Source of the DNA: an uncultured Oscillospiraceae bacterium
Lineage (GTDB): Bacteria > Bacillota > Clostridia > Oscillospirales > Oscillospiraceae
NCBI GenBank assembly: GCA_910579725.1
Contig: CAJTUD010000078.1
Span: 1 to 11,603, forward strand
Direction of reading: 5' to 3'
Length of the DNA stretch: 11,603 nt
Part shown: positions 1-5,812 of the stretch, one piece after another
Layout of the letters: every line of letters begins with the position of its first letter
Numbering within the stretch: position 1 is the first letter of the stretch
Program-made: the position numbers and the translations under genes
The notes under the pieces: generated by a model
The model's database searches: none
The model's input: the letters and a program-made list of their open reading frames with translations, nothing else
What the model was told of the DNA's origin: nothing

Positions 1-14
1 TATCATCTTTACAT

Positions 15-44
15 GAAAAAGTCTGCCGAGGGGCAGACTTTTTC
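15..44 (+). terminator. Rho-independent terminator of a gene left of the window
   Basis: A perfect 13-bp stem (15-27 pairs with 32-44) closes on a GAGG tetraloop. The GC core GTCTGCC/GGCAGAC is flanked by five A on the left and five T on the right, so it can terminate in either direction. No coding sequence precedes it in the window, so it most likely ends a plus-strand gene lying to the left. Confidence 0.85.
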
Positions 45-53
45 GACAAGCTG

Positions 54-82
54 AGGCAGGCGCGGCATTGCCGCACCTGCCT
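54..82 (+). terminator. Second GC-rich hairpin, possible backup terminator
   Basis: AGGCAGGCGCGGC (54-66) pairs with GCCGCACCTGCCT (70-82) around an ATT loop. Twelve of thirteen positions pair, with one C-A mismatch at 61/75. The sequence after it is T-rich but interrupted (TTGTTGTGTG). It lies 9 bases after the first terminator and may be a backup terminator or a structural remnant. Confidence 0.5.
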
Positions 83-87
83 TTGTT

Positions 88-172
88 GTGTGTCAAAAAA
101 TATACTGGGAACCTTTTTAACAGGGAAGGGCCAGCAGCAGTTTTCCTCAAAAAGACTTTATAGTTGACACAC
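88..172. repeat. 85-bp stretch bounded by a perfect 9-bp inverted repeat
   Basis: GTGTGTCAA at 88-96 and TTGACACAC at 164-172 are exact reverse complements, 67 bases apart. The interior holds no open frame of note and no extended palindrome, and I see no target-site duplication outside. It could be a degenerate miniature element, a long-range RNA helix or chance. The right arm contains TTGACA, but no good -10 follows at 16-18 bases. Confidence 0.3.
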
Positions 173-275
173 CTGAAAATCGGTAAAGTCCGACGGTCAA
201 AACAACACCGGATGGCGCTGCCGGCTTGCCCTGCGTTATTTTTCCTTACCGCCCTTTTACCGCTTCTCAAGTGTG
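173..275. other. Intergenic sequence without recognised features
   Basis: This completes the roughly 290-base gene-free stretch between the left hairpins and the hydantoinase gene. It is mixed in composition, with T/C-rich patches at 240-270. I see no coding frame with a ribosome site, no RNA gene and no convincing promoter in it. Confidence 0.5.
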
Positions 276-303
276 CCGGCTATGTAAACCCGGCTATGTA
301 AAC
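276..303. repeat. Perfect tandem repeat, 2 x 14 bp
   Basis: CCGGCTATGTAAAC occurs twice with no gap, at 276-289 and 290-303. It ends six bases upstream of the proposed -35 of the hydantoinase gene, which is where an activator would bind. It could be a pair of regulator sites or a recent slippage duplication. Confidence 0.8.
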
Positions 304-309
304 GTGCAC

Positions 310-338
310 TGGATATCCAGGACAATCTGTGATATACT
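310..338 (+). promoter_or_regulatory. Probable promoter of the hydantoinase gene
   Basis: A -35 like TGGATA (310-315, 4 of 6 consensus bases) and a -10 TATACT (333-338, 5 of 6) are separated by 17 bases. The predicted start of transcription is near 345, giving a leader of about 27 bases. The -35 lies in a perfect 12-bp palindrome, CTGGATATCCAG (309-320), which could be an operator. The weak -35 next to the tandem 14-mer would suit an activated promoter; that is inference. Confidence 0.45.
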
Positions 339-371
339 GAAAATGAATTCAACTGTCAGGAGGGTCTGCTT

Positions 372-1742
372 ATGAAAACGCTGCTGCGAAATGGAACGGT
401 AGTCTCTGCCAAAGGAGAACGGCGGGCTGACGTTCTTCTGGAGGGCGAACAGATAGCCGCTGTAGGCGAAAGCCTCTCCGCCGGAGATGCTCAGGTGGTG
501 GACTGCGCAGGAAAGCTGCTGTTCCCAGGCTTCATCGACGGACACACCCATTTTGACCTGGAGGTCTGCGGCACCATCACTGCCGACGATTTTGCCAGCG
601 GCAGCCGGGCGGCTCTTCGTGGCGGCACCACTATGGTGGTGGATTTCGCCGCTCCGGACAAAGGGCAGTCTCTGGCTGCCGGCCTGCGGCGCTGGAGGGA
701 GAAGGCGGAGGGAAAGACCGCGTGCGACTATGGTTTCCACATGACTATCGACGACTGGAACGAGGACATTTCCAAGGAGCTGGCGGAGATGATGGAGCAG
801 GGGATCTCCTCCTTTAAAATGTACATGACCTATCCCGCCATGATGATTCCCGAGGGGGATTTGTACCGCGCACTCCTGCGGCTGAAGGCGCTGAACGGCG
901 TGGCGGGAGTCCACTGTGAGAACGACGGTGTGATCCGCGTTCTGACGGCGGAGGCCAAGGCTGCCGGACGTCTGGCCCCCTGGTCTCATCCCCGGACCCG
1001 CCCCGCGCCGCTGGAGGCGGAGGCGGTGGGGCACCTTCTGCGCCTGGCTCAGCTGGCGGACGTGCCGGTTATCATTGTCCACCTGTCTTCCAGAGAGTCT
1101 CTGGAGGAGGTTCGGGCCGCTCGCCGGAGGGGGCAGACGGTATACGTGGAAACGTGTCCTCATTACCTCCTGCTGGAGGACGGGGTCTATGACAACCCGG
1201 ATTTCATGGAAGCCGCCAAGTTTGTCTGTGCGCCGCCCCTTCGGAAGAGAGAGGACCGGGAAGCTCTCTGGGAAGCCCTGCGAGGCGGGGAGATTGATAC
1301 TGTGGCCACCGACCACTGCTCCTTCACCGCAGCCCAGAAGCGGGCAGGGCGCTATGACTTTACCCGGATTCCCGGCGGCCTGCCCGGTGTGGAGCACCGG
1401 GGAGTGCTGCTCTACACCTACGGCGTGGCGGCCGGACGGATCACTGCTGCCGACATGTGCCGGGTGCTCAGCGAGAATCCCGCCAAGCTCTATGGATGCT
1501 GGCCCCGGAAGGGCGTCATTGCCCCCGGCAGCGACGGGGATATCGTGGTTTACGATCCCGCCGCCAACAGCGTTATTTCTGCCGCAGATCAGGCGCAGCA
1601 TACGGACTACACACCCTATGAGAGCTGGGAGACAGCCGGTTCCATTGCGCAGGTGTATCTCCGGGGCCGTCTGGCCGTGAACCGGGGAGAGGTGCAGGAT
1701 GTGCAGGGGCAGTTTATTCCCAGAGAAAAAAATCAGCTGTAA
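372..1742 (+). CDS. hydA: Dihydropyrimidinase / D-hydantoinase
   Basis: A cytosolic cyclic amidohydrolase that opens dihydropyrimidine or 5-substituted hydantoin rings to N-carbamoyl products, as in reductive pyrimidine breakdown. The 456 residues match the family length of about 460. All binuclear-metal ligands of the amidohydrolase fold are visible: GHTH (His58, His60), Lys149 in SSFKMYMTY (the lysine that is carboxylated), His181 in HCEND, His237 in HLSS, and Asp314 in ATDH. Tyr154 is at the place of the substrate-contacting Tyr of dihydropyrimidinases. AGGAGGG (358-364) lies 7 bases before the ATG. It appears monocistronic, with a probable promoter before it and a hairpin after it. No dihydropyrimidine dehydrogenase or carbamoylase gene is in the window, so the substrate is open: dihydrouracil, a hydantoin, or a purine-derived ring as suspected for the YgeZ type. 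The family is certain; the substrate is not. Confidence 0.9.
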   Translation: MKTLLRNGTVVSAKGERRADVLLEGEQIAAVGESLSAGDAQVVDCAGKLLFPGFIDGHTHFDLEVCGTITADDFASGSRAALRGGTTMVVDFAAPDKGQSLAAGLRRWREKAEGKTACDYGFHMTIDDWNEDISKELAEMMEQGISSFKMYMTYPAMMIPEGDLYRALLRLKALNGVAGVHCENDGVIRVLTAEAKAAGRLAPWSHPRTRPAPLEAEAVGHLLRLAQLADVPVIIVHLSSRESLEEVRAARRRGQTVYVETCPHYLLLEDGVYDNPDFMEAAKFVCAPPLRKREDREALWEALRGGEIDTVATDHCSFTAAQKRAGRYDFTRIPGGLPGVEHRGVLLYTYGVAAGRITAADMCRVLSENPAKLYGCWPRKGVIAPGSDGDIVVYDPAANSVISAADQAQHTDYTPYESWETAGSIAQVYLRGRLAVNRGEVQDVQGQFIPREKNQL

Positions 1743-1750
1743 AAATCCGG

Positions 1751-1780
1751 CAGGGCGCTTCCATAGGAAGCGCCCTGTTT
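1751..1780 (+). terminator. Terminator after the hydantoinase gene
   Basis: A perfect 12-bp stem, CAGGGCGCTTCC (1751-1762) with GGAAGCGCCCTG (1766-1777), closes on an ATA loop and is followed by TTTCAT. It starts 9 bases after the stop codon. The T-tract is short but the stem is very strong. Confidence 0.8.
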
Positions 1781-1798
1781 CATAGTCAACGCAATTGA

Positions 1799-1818
1799 AA
1801 AAGCGAATTTTCGCTTTT
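1799..1818. terminator. Second, AT-flanked hairpin; bidirectional terminator candidate
   Basis: AAAAGCGAA (1799-1807) and TTCGCTTTT (1810-1818) form a perfect 9-bp stem around TT. The plus strand ends in TTTT and the minus strand likewise, so it could work either way. It would insulate the copper operon from the upstream gene. The GC core is only three base pairs, so it is weaker than the 1751 hairpin. Confidence 0.5.
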
Positions 1819-1910
1819 AATTAATGGGCTGTACGTATCCTGCGTTGCCTATGAGAGCTTTGGCGGAAGCCGCTTTGCATATAAGGGTGAAAGAGATTCA
1901 AAGTTTTTGC

Positions 1911-1939
1911 TTGACAAATACCCGTAGGGGGTATATAAT
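1911..1939 (+). promoter_or_regulatory. Consensus promoter of csoR-copA with CsoR operator in the spacer
   Basis: TTGACA (1911-1916) and TATAAT (1934-1939) match the sigma-70/SigA consensus exactly with a 17-base spacer. Within the spacer, ATACCCGTAGGGGGTAT (1918-1934) has perfect 6-bp arms ATACCC/GGGTAT and resembles the known CsoR boxes of Bacillus and relatives. Apo-CsoR bound here would cover the space between -35 and -10 and block RNA polymerase, and Cu(I) would release it. The expected transcript start is near 1946, which also rules out the in-frame ATG at 1938 as a csoR start. Confidence 0.9.
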
Positions 1940-1952
1940 GTCCACAGTTAAA

Positions 1953-1969
1953 ATACCCCGGGGAGGTAT
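1953..1969 (+). promoter_or_regulatory. Second CsoR-box-like palindrome overlapping the csoR ribosome site
   Basis: ATACCCCGGGGAGGTAT has the same 17-base length and the same ATACC/GGTAT ends as the promoter operator, with 6 of 8 symmetric positions paired. Its centre (1961) lies 35 bp downstream of the first centre (1926). It contains the Shine-Dalgarno sequence GGGGAGG (1960-1966). It may be a second operator, or a chance result of a G-rich ribosome site. Confidence 0.4.
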
Positions 1970-1973
1970 CTGT

Positions 1974-2273
1974 ATGGATGATTGCTGCCACTGCCATAAA
2001 ACCAGAGAACGCAGCGAGGAGGAGCTCAAGCGGCTCTCCAACCGGCTCTGCCGCATTGAGGGACAGGTGCGGGGACTGAGAGAAATGCTGCAAAGAGACG
2101 TTTACTGTCCCGATATCCTGATTCAGGTTTCCGCTGTGAACGCCGCCCTTAACAGCTTCAGCAGGGAGCTGCTCAGCGAACATCTGCACACCTGTGTGGC
2201 GGAGGGTATCCGGCAGGGAAACGATGAAGTGATTGACGAGCTGGCCGCCGTATTGCAGCGGCTGCTGAAGTAA
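1974..2273 (+). CDS. csoR: Copper-sensing transcriptional repressor CsoR
   Basis: A 99-residue all-helical DUF156-family repressor that dissociates from DNA when it binds Cu(I). The Cu ligand triad is visible as Cys45 (in DVYCPD), His70 and Cys74 (HxxxC, in EHLHTC). The family hallmark RLCRIEGQVRG lies at 24-34. An additional Cys/His cluster CCHCH occupies residues 4-8, ahead of the helical core. The ATG at 1974 is preceded by GGGGAGG at 8 bases spacing. Upstream in-frame starts are excluded because 1938 lies in the -10 box, before the predicted transcript start. It is first in an operon with copA, 12 bases apart, and a CsoR-type palindrome sits in its own promoter, so it should autoregulate. 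Related RcnR, CstR and FrmR proteins use different residue sets, and the C-H-C set together with copA points to copper. Confidence 0.93.
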   Translation: MDDCCHCHKTRERSEEELKRLSNRLCRIEGQVRGLREMLQRDVYCPDILIQVSAVNAALNSFSRELLSEHLHTCVAEGIRQGNDEVIDELAAVLQRLLK

Positions 2274-2285
2274 GGAGGCGCCAAC

Positions 2286-4859
2286 GTGAAACAGACTTTT
2301 CAGGTAACGGGTATGACCTGCTCCGCCTGCTCCGCCCATGTGGAGAAGGCGGTAAGCCGTATGGAAGGCGTGAGCCAGGTCAGCGTGAATCTGCTCTCCA
2401 ATAGTATGCAGGTGAACTATGACGAGGTCCGTGTAACTGCGGAGGACATCGTTGCCGCCGTGACGGCCTCGGGCTACGGCGCGTCCATCCCCCGGAAGGC
2501 GGGGGACAAGACCGCCGCGCCCAGACGGGAGGACGCTGCGGCAGGGGAACTGGCGGAGATGAAGCGCCGGATGATATGGTCCTTCGCCTTTCTGATTCCC
2601 TTGTTCTATATTTCCATGGGACACATGATGGGTGCACCTCTGCCGGGCGGGTTAACCGGTATGGAAAATGCGGTGGCCTTTGCCTTTACCCAGCTGCTGC
2701 TGACGCTGCCTATTTTGTACCTCAACGACAAATATTATAAGGTGGGCTTCAAAACGCTGCTTCGTGGTGCGCCCAACATGGATTCCCTGATCGCCGTGGG
2801 CTCCGCCGCCGCCGTAATCTATGGGATATTTGCCATCTATCAGATCGGTTATGGGCTGGGTCATGGAAATATGTCTTTGGCAGAGCAGTATCACATGGAT
2901 TTGTATTTTGAATCTGCCGGAATGATTCTGACTCTAATTACTCTGGGCAAATATCTGGAGACCCGGTCCAAGGGTAAAACCGGCGAAGCCATTTCCCGAC
3001 TGATGGATCTGGCCCCCAAGACCGCCAGAGTTCTGCGGGAGGGGGAGGAAGTGGAGATCCCGGTGGAGGAGGTTCAGGTGGGTGACCGAGTGGTGGTCCG
3101 GCCTGGACAATCCGTACCGGTGGATGGAGTGATTGTGGAGGGAGCCTCCGCTGTGGATGAGAGCGCCCTGACCGGCGAGAGCCTGCCGGTGGACAAGAGT
3201 GTGGGAGACAAGGTGGCCGCTGCGTCCATCAACAAGTCCGGCTCTTTCGTCTTCCAGGCTTTGCGGGTGGGAGAGGATACTACCCTGGCCCAGATGATCC
3301 GGCTGGTGGAGGAGGCCTCGGGGTCCAAAGCTCCCATCGCCAAGCTGGCGGACCGGGTGGCGGGGGTGTTTGTTCCCGTGGTGATGGTGATCGCCGCCGT
3401 AACGGCCATCGTCTGGCTGATTGCCTCCGGCAGCGTTACCAGGGCACTTACCACCGGCGTGGCAGTGCTGGTGATCTCCTGTCCCTGCGCTTTGGGACTG
3501 GCAACTCCGGTTGCCATTATGGTGGGTACCGGCAAGGGGGCGGAAAACGGTATTCTGGTGAAATCCGCCGAGGCGCTGGAGACGCTGCATGCCATCGACA
3601 CCGTGGTGCTGGATAAAACCGGAACCCTCACCCAGGGCAAACCGCAGGTGACGGATATTCTCCCCGCCGAAGGGCTGACAGAAAACGCGCTGCTGGGACT
3701 GGCGGCCTGCATGGAGGTGCCGTCGGAGCATCCCTTGGGCGCGGCTATCGTGGAGGAGGCAGCTGGCAGGCAGCTGCCCCGGCAGGCAGTGGAGCAGTTC
3801 GAGGCTATCCATGGGCGGGGGGTAAAGGCCGCTCTGGGAGGGTGCCCGTACCTGGCTGGAAACCAGGCCATGATGGAGGAGGCGGGAATTGGACTGGACC
3901 TTTGGCTGCCACAGGCGGAGGAGCTGGCAAACCAGGGGAAAACGCCTCTGTATTTCGCCAAGGAACGCACCATGCTGGGAATCATCGCCGTCGCTGACAC
4001 CCCCAAGCCTACCAGCCGGGATGCCGTGGCAGCCTTCCGCAGCCTGGGCATTGATGTGGTGATGCTTACCGGGGATAACCGCCGCACAGCAGATGCCGTC
4101 GGCCGGGAGTTGGGAGTCACGGAAGTGCTGGCAGAGGTCCTGCCACAGGACAAGGAGCGGAAAATCGCGGGACTGCAAAGCCAAGGGAAAAAGGTGGCCA
4201 TGGTGGGCGACGGGATCAACGACGCGCCGGCGCTGGCCCGGGCGGATGTAGGGCTGGCCATTGGCGCGGGAACAGATGTGGCGATAGAAAGCGCGGACAT
4301 CGTGCTGATGAAAAGCGATTTGATGGATGCGGCTGCCGCCGTGGAGCTGAGCCGGGCCACTATCCGGAATATCAAGCAGAATCTGTTCTGGGCATTTTTC
4401 TATAACTCCCTGGGTATTCCCTTGGCAGCGGGGGTGTTCTTCCCGTTGCTCAACTGGCTGCTGAACCCCATGTTTGCCGCCGCCGCCATGAGCCTGAGCA
4501 GTGTGACAGTGGTGTCCAATGCCCTGCGGCTGCGGTTCTTCAAAAGCAGATTCCGCTCTGCCGCCGGTTCCGGTGAAGCCGGGGCCGCCTGCGCCGCAGG
4601 CTGTCCCGTTGCGCTTCAAGCGATAGAAGATCAACCAGTACAAGGAGGAAAAAAAGCTATGACAAAGACCATAAAAATTGAGGGCATGATGTGCGCCCAC
4701 TGCTCCGGGAGAGTGGAGAAAGCCCTCAACGATCTGCCCGGTGTCACCGCGACGGTGGATCTGGAGGCGGGCACCGCTTCTGTCGCCGGCGATGTGTCCG
4801 ACGAGGTCCTCACCGAGGCTGTAACCGGTGCGGGCTATCAGGTAACGGAGATTAGGTAA
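2286..4859 (+). CDS. copA: Cu(I)-exporting P1B-type ATPase with a C-terminal fused CopZ-like domain
   Basis: A membrane pump that exports cytosolic Cu(I) using ATP; 857 residues. In order: N-terminal HMA domain with CxxC (Cys12, Cys15, in GMTCSAC); membrane helices from about 96; actuator TGES (296-299); CPC copper motif (399-401); phosphorylated Asp443 in DKTGTLT; nucleotide-binding His482 in SEHPLG; TGDN (595-598); GDGINDAP (641-648); then Tyr706-Asn707 and Met735 with Ser738-Ser739, the P1B-1 copper signature. After the last helix comes a linker of about 40 residues with Cys769 and Cys773, then a second HMA domain (792-857) with Cys803 and Cys806 in GMMCAHC. The start is GTG, with AAGGAGG (2272-2278) overlapping the csoR stop region at 7 bases spacing. 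C-terminal HMA fusions are, as I recall, known in gut Firmicutes; the unusual point is the strong internal ribosome site before residue 792. Confidence 0.95.
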   Translation: MKQTFQVTGMTCSACSAHVEKAVSRMEGVSQVSVNLLSNSMQVNYDEVRVTAEDIVAAVTASGYGASIPRKAGDKTAAPRREDAAAGELAEMKRRMIWSFAFLIPLFYISMGHMMGAPLPGGLTGMENAVAFAFTQLLLTLPILYLNDKYYKVGFKTLLRGAPNMDSLIAVGSAAAVIYGIFAIYQIGYGLGHGNMSLAEQYHMDLYFESAGMILTLITLGKYLETRSKGKTGEAISRLMDLAPKTARVLREGEEVEIPVEEVQVGDRVVVRPGQSVPVDGVIVEGASAVDESALTGESLPVDKSVGDKVAAASINKSGSFVFQALRVGEDTTLAQMIRLVEEASGSKAPIAKLADRVAGVFVPVVMVIAAVTAIVWLIASGSVTRALTTGVAVLVISCPCALGLATPVAIMVGTGKGAENGILVKSAEALETLHAIDTVVLDKTGTLTQGKPQVTDILPAEGLTENALLGLAACMEVPSEHPLGAAIVEEAAGRQLPRQAVEQFEAIHGRGVKAALGGCPYLAGNQAMMEEAGIGLDLWLPQAEELANQGKTPLYFAKERTMLGIIAVADTPKPTSRDAVAAFRSLGIDVVMLTGDNRRTADAVGRELGVTEVLAEVLPQDKERKIAGLQSQGKKVAMVGDGINDAPALARADVGLAIGAGTDVAIESADIVLMKSDLMDAAAAVELSRATIRNIKQNLFWAFFYNSLGIPLAAGVFFPLLNWLLNPMFAAAAMSLSSVTVVSNALRLRFFKSRFRSAAGSGEAGAACAAGCPVALQAIEDQPVQGGKKAMTKTIKIEGMMCAHCSGRVEKALNDLPGVTATVDLEAGTASVAGDVSDEVLTEAVTGAGYQVTEIR
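4642..4859 (+). CDS. copZ: Possible internally initiated CopZ-like copper chaperone (66 aa) within copA
   Basis: AAGGAGG (4642-4648) followed after 10 bases by an ATG at 4659, in frame with copA, would give a free 66-residue protein. It has the length and motifs of a CopZ/Atx1 chaperone: MTKTIKIEGMMCAHC with a Cu(I)-binding CxxC, then a beta-alpha-beta-beta-alpha-beta HMA pattern. The listed span includes the ribosome site; the coding part is 4659-4859. The ATG overlaps a TGA in the +1 frame (ATGA). If used, the gene would yield both the pump and its chaperone, comparable in outcome to E. coli copA, which does so by frameshifting. It may instead be a vestige of formerly separate genes. Use of this start is inference. 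Confidence 0.45.
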
Positions 4860-4879
4860 GGCGCGCACCCAAAGCAAGA

Positions 4880-4917
4880 GCCCCCGGTGTACTCTCGAAA
4901 GGGAGTGCGCCGGGGGC
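4880..4917. terminator. Long hairpin between convergent copA and larE-like gene
   Basis: Positions 4880-4896 pair with 4901-4917 over 17 consecutive base pairs (three G-U on the plus-strand RNA), closing on a GAAA tetraloop. It lies 20 bases after the copA stop and 23 bases beyond the end of the minus-strand gene. Beyond it the minus strand reads TCTTGCTTTGGG, moderately T-rich; the plus strand has no real T-tract. It is most likely a shared terminator, better for the minus strand. Confidence 0.7.
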
Positions 4918-4940
4918 CTTGGGTCCTCGGGGAAAAAGGG

Positions 4941-5699
4941 TCAGTTTTCTCTCGGCGGCCTGGGAATGCCGTCCAGAAAAATACTGTGAAAATCCGCCGC
5001 CAGTCCGGCTTGCAGCTCCGGCAGAAGCGTCTGAGCAAGGGGCATCTGCTCCGCCCGCACCTGGAGCAGCGCGTTCTCTCCCCGCAGGCGCAGACGGAAA
5101 TCTGCCAGCCCCAGGGCCACCAGCGCATCCTCTCCCCGGGACACCCGCTCCAGATCCCGGGCGGTGATGGCTGTTCCGACAGGAACGCGGGTGGCGAGAC
5201 AGGCATAGGAGGGCTTGTCCCACACAGGCAGTCCAGCCTCCCGGGCCAGGCGGCGGACGGCGGTCTTTGCCATGCCGCACTCCCGGAGGGGCGAACGAAC
5301 GCCTAGTTCCCGCAGCGCCCGCATGCCGGGGCGGCCGGCCTCGTCGTCGGAGGCGTTGCACCCGTCCAGGACCACGGGGAAGCCGTCTGCCTCCGCTGCT
5401 GCCAGAATGCGGGAAAACAGTGCCCGCTTGCAGTAGTAGCAACGGTCCGCCGGATTTGCTGCCACCTCCGGAACAGACAGTATGTCAAAATCCAGTATCC
5501 GTAATTCTGTACCCAGCCGCTCTGCGGTTTCCAGGGCATCTTTCAGCTCGAACTCCGGCTGAAAAACCGTCCGTACAAAATACGCCGCCGCCTTCCGCCC
5601 GTATGTAACTGCGGCGGACAGCAGCGCCGCAGAATCCACCCCGCCAGAAAAAGCGACTGCACATGCCGGATTTTCCGCAAAAAAATCTTGTAGGGTCAT
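4941..5699 (-). CDS. larE: LarE-family ATP-dependent sulfur transferase (PP-loop)
   Basis: A 252-residue PP-loop pyrophosphatase-fold protein. In lactate racemase maturation, LarE adenylates a pyridinium carboxylate and inserts sulfur to build the nickel-pincer nucleotide cofactor. Visible are SGGVDS (18-23, PP-loop), CYYCKRALF with Cys87 and Cys90, and DKPSYACLATR with Cys167 at the place of the sulfur-donating cysteine. Having all three cysteines suggests the iron-sulfur type described for Thermotoga, which carries sulfide on a [4Fe-4S] cluster, rather than the single sacrificial cysteine type; that reading rests on my memory of the family. The ATG at 5699 has only a weak, distant GGAAGG ahead of it. 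Neither larB, larC nor larA is in the window, so the acceptor is unknown. It lies 113 bases downstream of the pantothenate kinase gene on the same strand. Confidence 0.8.
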   Translation of the reverse strand: MTLQDFFAENPACAVAFSGGVDSAALLSAAVTYGRKAAAYFVRTVFQPEFELKDALETAERLGTELRILDFDILSVPEVAANPADRCYYCKRALFSRILAAAEADGFPVVLDGCNASDDEAGRPGMRALRELGVRSPLRECGMAKTAVRRLAREAGLPVWDKPSYACLATRVPVGTAITARDLERVSRGEDALVALGLADFRLRLRGENALLQVRAEQMPLAQTLLPELQAGLAADFHSIFLDGIPRPPREN

Positions 5700-5731
5700 A
5701 GCTCACTCTATCCTTCCAGCCCAGCTTCAAC

Positions 5732-5744
5732 CGACGGCCCGTCG
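5732..5744. repeat. 13-bp palindrome upstream of the larE-like gene
   Basis: CGACGG-C-CCGTCG is a perfect inverted repeat with a single central base, 33 bp upstream of the larE-like start codon. It could be an operator or part of a leader hairpin. I found no convincing promoter in the 113-base gap, so the gene may be read through from the pantothenate kinase gene. Confidence 0.35.
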
Positions 5745-5812
5745 TCAAATAGCGACAAAGCCCTCTTTCTGTATCCTGCGATGTCCTTTTGGCAGCTCCG
5801 GTCAAGAAAAAA

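Noticed and set aside
294..1601. 435-codon open frame antisense to the hydantoinase gene
   Set aside because: Shadow of an unambiguous gene; its composition is rich in Gly, His, Arg and Pro with no domain pattern.
1824..1973. Longer csoR start (149 residues) or the ATG at 1938
   Set aside because: Both lie upstream of the transcript start expected from the perfect promoter at 1911-1939; only 1974 has a well-placed ribosome site.
2934..4877. 647-codon open frame antisense to copA
   Set aside because: It lies opposite a gene with every CopA motif, has no ribosome site or family resemblance, and its length is explained by GC-rich codon structure.
1835..5785. Shared GTATCCTGCG near 1835 and near 5772
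   Set aside because: A 10-base match is expected many times by chance in a window of this size, and the flanks do not align.
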